DNA of 64,000 nucleotides from Alphaproteobacteria bacterium (GTDB taxonomy: Bacteria > Pseudomonadota > Alphaproteobacteria > Rhizobiales > Aestuariivirgaceae). Of the stretch, positions 59,836 to 64,000 are shown piece by piece. The notes under the pieces were generated by a model. That model did no database searches. It was not told where the DNA came from and worked only from the letters and a program-made list of their open reading frames with translations. The stretch spans positions 29,592-93,591 of the forward strand of contig JAHEBA010000265.1 in the NCBI GenBank assembly GCA_024642465.1, read 5' to 3'. Position numbers and translations under genes: made by a program. The number at the start of each line of letters is the position of its first letter. Position 1 is the stretch's first letter.

Positions 59836-62781
59836 CTAGTGTGCCTCGTCCCAGTTGTCCGCCGCGCGCGCATCGACCTGCACCGGGACCTTGAACGTGA
59901 CCGCCGGTTCGGGCGCCTTCGACATCACCGCCTTTGCCACCTCGATGGTGCGTCCGGCCTCGGCTTCGGGTACCTCGAAGATCAGTTCGTCGTGGACCTG
60001 CAGCAGCATGCGCGCCTTGAGCTCGGCCTCGGCAAGTGCGGCCGGCATGCGGATCATGGCGCGCCGGATGATGTCGGCCGCCGAGCTCTGAATGGGTGCG
60101 TTGATGGCGGCGCGTTCCTGGAAGGCGCGCTCGGACGGGTTGGGCGAGGCGATGCGCGGGAAATGCATGCGGCGGCCAAAGATCGTCTCCACATAGCCGT
60201 TGGCCCGGCAGAACGCCTTGGTGCTTTCCATGTAGGCCCTGATGCCCGGAAAGCGCTCGAAATAGGTCTTGATGTACTGGCCCGCTTCCTCGCGCGGAAT
60301 CGACAACTGGTTGGCAAGGCCGAACGCCGAGATGCCGTAGATGATGCCGAAGTTGATCGCCTTTGCGCGGCGGCGCACGGCGGGGTCCATCCCCTCGATC
60401 GGCACGTTGAACATTTCCGACGCCGTCATGGCGTGAATGTCGAGCCCGTCAGAAAATGCCTTCCTCAGTTGCGGAATGTCGGCCACGTGAGCGAGCACGC
60501 GAAGCTCGATCTGGCTATAGTCGGCGGACACCAGTTTGTGCCCGGGCGCGGCAACGAAGGCGGTGCGGATCTGGCGGCCTTCTGGCGTGCGCACCGGAAT
60601 GTTCTGCAGGTTCGGATCCGTCGAGGCGAGACGCCCGGTAGACGTGGCGGCCAGCGAATAGGACGTGTGCACCCGGCCCGTCTCTGGGTTGATGTGCCCG
60701 GTCAGGGCATCGGTATAGGTTGAGCGCAGCTTGGTGAGCTGGCGCCAGTCGAGCAGCTTGCGGGCAAGTTCGACGCCCTCGCCTGCCAGTTCTTCCAGCA
60801 CCTGGCTGTCGGTCGACCAGGCACCGGTGGCGGTCTTCTTGCCGCCGGGCAGACCCATCCTGCCGAACAGGATTTCGCCGAGCTGCTTGGGCGAACCAAG
60901 GTTGAACGGCTCGCCGGCCAGTTTGTGCACTTCCGCCTCCAACGCTTCGGCCCCCCTGGCGAACTCCGCAGACAGGCGCGCCAGCACGGTGCGGTCCACC
61001 AGGATGCCCTCGCGCTCCATCGCGGCCAGCACCGGCACCAGCGGCCGTTCCAGCGTTTCATATACGGTGGCGCGATGCTCCGCCGCAAGCCTGGGCTTCA
61101 GCACGTGCCACAGCCTCAACGTGATGTCGGCATCTTCAGCCGCATAGGCGGTTGCCTGGTCGATCAGCACCAGATCGAAGGTCACCTGCGACTTGCCCGA
61201 CCCGGCGACCTCCTTGAACGAGATCGGCTTCAGGCCAAGGTGGGTTTCGGCCAGTTCATCCATGCCATGGCCGTTGCGGCCAGAATCCAGCGCGTAGGAC
61301 ATCAGCATGGTGTCGTCGATGGGCGCGAGATTGATGCCGAGACGGGCGAAGATGGTCAGGTCGTACTTCAGGTTCTGGCCGATCTTCAGGATGCCGGGAT
61401 GTTCCAGCACCTCTTTCAGCGCCGCCAGCACGTCGACCTGCCTGAGCTGGTCGAGGCTGCCGCCGCCGAAATCCAGACCGTCCGAGGCCCGGTGCCCGGT
61501 TGGAATGTAACAGGCCTTGCCCGGCTCCACCGACAGCGAGATGCCGGCAAGTTCCGCCCGCATATTGTCAAGCGACGTCGTCTCGGTGTCGACGGCGACG
61601 TACCCCTTCTCATGGATCGATTCCACCCACGCCTTGAGCCTGTCCATCGTGGTGACGGTTTCATAGGTGGCATGGTCGAGCGGGATGGCGCGCATCCTTT
61701 CGGCGATGACTGCCGCGGCCTGGCCGCAGACGGGATCGGACGAGGATGCGCTGGCAGGTCCTGACGGCTTCGCCTGCGCCTCAGGCTGCTTGCTGGCGCC
61801 CAGCTCATCAAACTCCGCGCCTTCCGGCGGCCATCCCTTGAAGGTTACCTCGACCGGATCGATCTCGCCCGCCTCTGCGTCGAGATCACCGGCGATGCGG
61901 CGGGTCAGCGTGGTGAACTCGAGCGCCTTCAGGAAGCCGATCAGCGCCTTCGGCTCGGGTTCGATGACGCCGAACTCGTCAAGCTCGTGGTCCAGCGGGA
62001 CGTCGGTCTTGAGCGTGACCAGCTGCTTCGAGACCTGCGCCTGATCGGCGAACTCGATCAGCTTCTCGCGCCGCTTCGGCTGCTTGATCTCTTCAGCGCG
62101 CGAGAGCAGCGTTTCAAGGTCGCCGTATTCCTCGATCAGTTGCGCACCGGTCTTGACGCCGATACCGGGCACGCCGGGAATATTGTCGACCGAGTCTCCC
62201 GCCAGCGCCTGCACCTCGATGACCTTTTCCGGCGGCACGCCGAACTTCTCGATCACCTCGTCGCGGCCGATCTCCTTTTCCTTCATGGTGTCGAACAGCG
62301 CCACCTTGTCGGTCACCAGCTGCATCAGGTCCTTGTCAGACGACACGATGCGCACGGTGGCGCCGGCAGCCTCGGCCTGGCGGGCATAGGTGGCGATGAG
62401 GTCGTCGGCCTCGTAATTGTCCTGCTCGATGCAGGCCACGTTGAAGGCAACGGTCGCCTGCCGGATCAGGCCGAACTGCGGCACCAGGTCTGCCGGAGCA
62501 TCGGGCCGATGCGCCTTGTATTGCGGGTAGATCTCATTCCGGAATGACTTCGACGACTTGTCGAAGATGACCGCGATGTGGGTAGGCTGGTCCTCCGCCG
62601 ACATCTGCTTCAAGAGCTTGTAGAGCATGTTGCAGAAACCCTGCACCGCACCCACCGGCAAGCCATCGGACTTGCGGGTGAGCGGCGGCAGGGCGTGATA
62701 GGCGCGGAAGATGTAGCCGGAGCCATCGATCAGGTAGAGATGGTCTCCGGCCTTCACCGGTCGGGAGGAGTTGCTGCTCAT
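59836..62781 (-). CDS. polA: DNA polymerase I
   Basis: 981 residues with all three domains. The 5'-3' nuclease is at about 10-310 (YLIDGSGYIFRAYHALPPL, EADDLIATYA, GDSVDNIPGVPGIGVKTG). The 3'-5' exonuclease is intact (about 390-580), with AVDTETTSLDNMRAELAGIS giving the DxE motif. The polymerase is at about 600-981, with STDPNLQNIPVRTP, motif A VSADYSQIELRVLAHV, motif B RRRAKAINFGIIYGISAFGL and motif C LLQVHDELIFEVP. It processes Okazaki fragments and repairs DNA. A low-complexity linker (about 325-350) separates the nuclease domains. The stop is TAG. Confidence 0.97.
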   Translation of the reverse strand: MSSNSSRPVKAGDHLYLIDGSGYIFRAYHALPPLTRKSDGLPVGAVQGFCNMLYKLLKQMSAEDQPTHIAVIFDKSSKSFRNEIYPQYKAHRPDAPADLVPQFGLIRQATVAFNVACIEQDNYEADDLIATYARQAEAAGATVRIVSSDKDLMQLVTDKVALFDTMKEKEIGRDEVIEKFGVPPEKVIEVQALAGDSVDNIPGVPGIGVKTGAQLIEEYGDLETLLSRAEEIKQPKRREKLIEFADQAQVSKQLVTLKTDVPLDHELDEFGVIEPEPKALIGFLKALEFTTLTRRIAGDLDAEAGEIDPVEVTFKGWPPEGAEFDELGASKQPEAQAKPSGPASASSSDPVCGQAAAVIAERMRAIPLDHATYETVTTMDRLKAWVESIHEKGYVAVDTETTSLDNMRAELAGISLSVEPGKACYIPTGHRASDGLDFGGGSLDQLRQVDVLAALKEVLEHPGILKIGQNLKYDLTIFARLGINLAPIDDTMLMSYALDSGRNGHGMDELAETHLGLKPISFKEVAGSGKSQVTFDLVLIDQATAYAAEDADITLRLWHVLKPRLAAEHRATVYETLERPLVPVLAAMEREGILVDRTVLARLSAEFARGAEALEAEVHKLAGEPFNLGSPKQLGEILFGRMGLPGGKKTATGAWSTDSQVLEELAGEGVELARKLLDWRQLTKLRSTYTDALTGHINPETGRVHTSYSLAATSTGRLASTDPNLQNIPVRTPEGRQIRTAFVAAPGHKLVSADYSQIELRVLAHVADIPQLRKAFSDGLDIHAMTASEMFNVPIEGMDPAVRRRAKAINFGIIYGISAFGLANQLSIPREEAGQYIKTYFERFPGIRAYMESTKAFCRANGYVETIFGRRMHFPRIASPNPSERAFQERAAINAPIQSSAADIIRRAMIRMPAALAEAELKARMLLQVHDELIFEVPEAEAGRTIEVAKAVMSKAPEPAVTFKVPVQVDARAADNWDEAH

Positions 62782-62837
62782 GGTGAGCGGGACTATGCCA
62801 CCACCCCCGCCCTCATGCCAGCAATCCCGTCGGTGCT

Positions 62838-63893
62838 TTACACAGGCTTTGGCTGGCCTGCTGACAGCGTGCCGGCAGCAGGTTGCGCCTTGCGGCCGGA
62901 GAGCCGGGCGAAGGCCGGCCGCACGAACAGGAACCAGGCCGGCGTGCGGATGGCGATCCAGTGCATGACCAGTGGGCCGATGACCCCGGCTGCCGTCACG
63001 ATCAGCGAAATGACTCCGCCATCGGCAAAGATCCCGGACTTGATAAGCACGACGCGGGTCGCCGCCATGAACAGGAAGAAGGCGAGGTAGACGGGGAGCG
63101 TGTTCTCACCACAATAGCGAACCGGCTCGAACAGCCTGATGCGGCTCATCAGCTGGGCCACGGTGATGACAGCGGCGCCACCGGCAAAGCCATAGACCAT
63201 CGACAGAACCGGCATGAAGGCAAGACCGGAGTGCACGCCCCACAGGTTCACCAGCACCCAGGTGGCCAGGAACGCCAGCAAGGAAGGCGCGTCCACGCGG
63301 GATAAGCCGGCGGCAAAGCTCATGATCCAGCGCGCGGCCACGTAGCCGGTGTAAAAGTATACAAAGCGCGAAGCGAACTCGTCAATCGCCAGCCAGCCGG
63401 TATGGATGGTGGCAAGTTCGAGCGCCGCAGCCACGGGCCAGACGATCCAGACCGGGACGTAGCGCACGAGCTTCACGGTGATGAAGAACAGCATCAGCAC
63501 ATAGATGAACCAGAGCGTGCCGAGCGGCTCGACCAGTGCGGTGAGCCAGTAGTGCGGCAGGCCCCAGACACCGTCAGGTCCGTGCCAGCCCTTCAGCACG
63601 GTCTGGATGGTCATCCAGAGCAGGTAGAAGTAGCCGAAATGCAGGATCTTGGTGTCGGCATAGGCACGCCAGGGCCGGTCGATGCGCGAGGCGAGGAACA
63701 GGCCGGAGATCAGGAAGAAGTCGGGCATGCGGAACGGCCGCGCCCAGTTGATGAACTCGTTGAGCCAGCTGGGGTGCCCCAGCGCAGCCTCCACGCCGAG
63801 GGTGGAGTGCATCATGACGACAAGGATGATGCAGATTCCCTTGGCATAATCGACCCAGTCAATGCGGCCAGGGGTGGCGAGGAGTGCAGACAT
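62838..63893 (-). CDS. Acyltransferase family 3 membrane protein
   Basis: 351 residues with about ten membrane helices. Family motifs are IDWVDYAKGICIILVVMMHS (conserved His), ARPFRMPDFFLISGLFLA (Arg-x-x-Met/Pro-Phe-Phe region) and YCGENTLPVYLAFF. Such proteins O-acylate surface polysaccharides, glucans or lipids using acyl-CoA from the cytoplasm. The ATG at 63893 follows TAGGAG; a longer frame to 63941 is not supported. It lies 56 bp upstream of polA on the same strand, so polA may be read through from it. The acceptor is unknown. Confidence 0.87.
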   Translation of the reverse strand: MSALLATPGRIDWVDYAKGICIILVVMMHSTLGVEAALGHPSWLNEFINWARPFRMPDFFLISGLFLASRIDRPWRAYADTKILHFGYFYLLWMTIQTVLKGWHGPDGVWGLPHYWLTALVEPLGTLWFIYVLMLFFITVKLVRYVPVWIVWPVAAALELATIHTGWLAIDEFASRFVYFYTGYVAARWIMSFAAGLSRVDAPSLLAFLATWVLVNLWGVHSGLAFMPVLSMVYGFAGGAAVITVAQLMSRIRLFEPVRYCGENTLPVYLAFFLFMAATRVVLIKSGIFADGGVISLIVTAAGVIGPLVMHWIAIRTPAWFLFVRPAFARLSGRKAQPAAGTLSAGQPKPV

Positions 63894-64000
63894 GGTTAAC
63901 GATCTCCTAAAGCTTTGTGCCGTTATGAGAGGCGACAGCAAATGTCAGGAGATGGTCTGCACAAAGAATGCCAGACGTGAGATTGGTGCGCAGGATATGG
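63894..64000. other. Right-edge upstream region
   Basis: 107 bases upstream of the acyltransferase gene. Apart from its ribosome-binding site (AGGAG complement near 63903-63908) I see no gene start, repeat or terminator before the window ends. Confidence 0.4.

Overview
The window is a high-GC chromosomal segment from an alphaproteobacterium. It most resembles a member of the Rhizobiales (Hyphomicrobiales). The reasons are gene order and family variants: a ChvI-ChvG-HprK-EIIA(Man)-HPr block beside pckA; a DivL-type kinase with tyrosine in place of the phospho-histidine; a TsaE/AmgK fusion followed by MurU, AddB and AddA; a TrpF-TrpB-TrpA-AccD-FolC run; and an AccD without the zinc-ribbon cysteines. 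I could not run any database search, so family names rest on motif recognition.

Layout. 1-1690 (-) is the start of a gene running off the left edge: a membrane-anchored, coiled-coil protein with a receiver-like N-terminus that resembles polysaccharide-secretion adaptors. 1925-3086 (-) is an acyl-CoA dehydrogenase broken by a frameshift. 3241-9629 is a transport region: an HTH regulator fused to a substrate-binding-like domain, a tripartite tricarboxylate transporter (tctC-tctB-tctA) and, convergent to it, a tungstate-type ABC transporter (tupB-tupC-tupA). 9848-14295 is an RND efflux pair. 14308-16486 holds a YghU-type glutathione transferase and a PQQ-type sugar dehydrogenase. 16489-25618 is an accessory oxidoreductase cluster: two amine-oxidising flavoproteins with a TetR regulator in an overlapping operon, a divergent GMC oxidoreductase, an alpha/beta hydrolase, a 4-OT-like tautomerase, an LLM flavoenzyme, and a LysR gene interrupted by two in-frame amber codons.

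25619-26375 is a small relic of a mobile element: the 3' half of a tRNA-Phe gene (an attachment-site scar), the N-terminus of a serine recombinase and a strong hairpin, next to an intact tRNA-Ala(GGC). From 26551 rightward the window is core genome. It contains a FYDLN zinc-ribbon protein, aroA-cmk-rpsA, sppA, ihfB, a LapA-domain protein, pyrF-trpF-trpB-trpA-accD-folC, then on the minus strand divL-tsaE/amgK-murU-addB-addA-trxA, ahcY, chvI-chvG-hprK-EIIA-HPr, a PNPOx-like protein and pckA (+), a MarR regulator with a four-cysteine tail, polA, and an acyltransferase-3 membrane protein.

How the genes fit together. The tup cluster and its neighbouring HTH/substrate-binding regulator probably form an oxyanion uptake and sensing unit. 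The 16.5-25 kb cluster looks like catabolism of N-methylated amines or choline-like compounds, but the substrate cannot be read from sequence. ChvG/ChvI, HPr kinase, HPr and PEP carboxykinase link envelope or acid sensing to carbon metabolism, as is known in rhizobia. I did not find a clearly new defence or mobile system. The strongest items for follow-up are the relic att island with its hairpin, the double-amber LysR with a preserved operator, the MarR protein with the cysteine cluster, and the receiver-like/adaptor fusion at the left edge.
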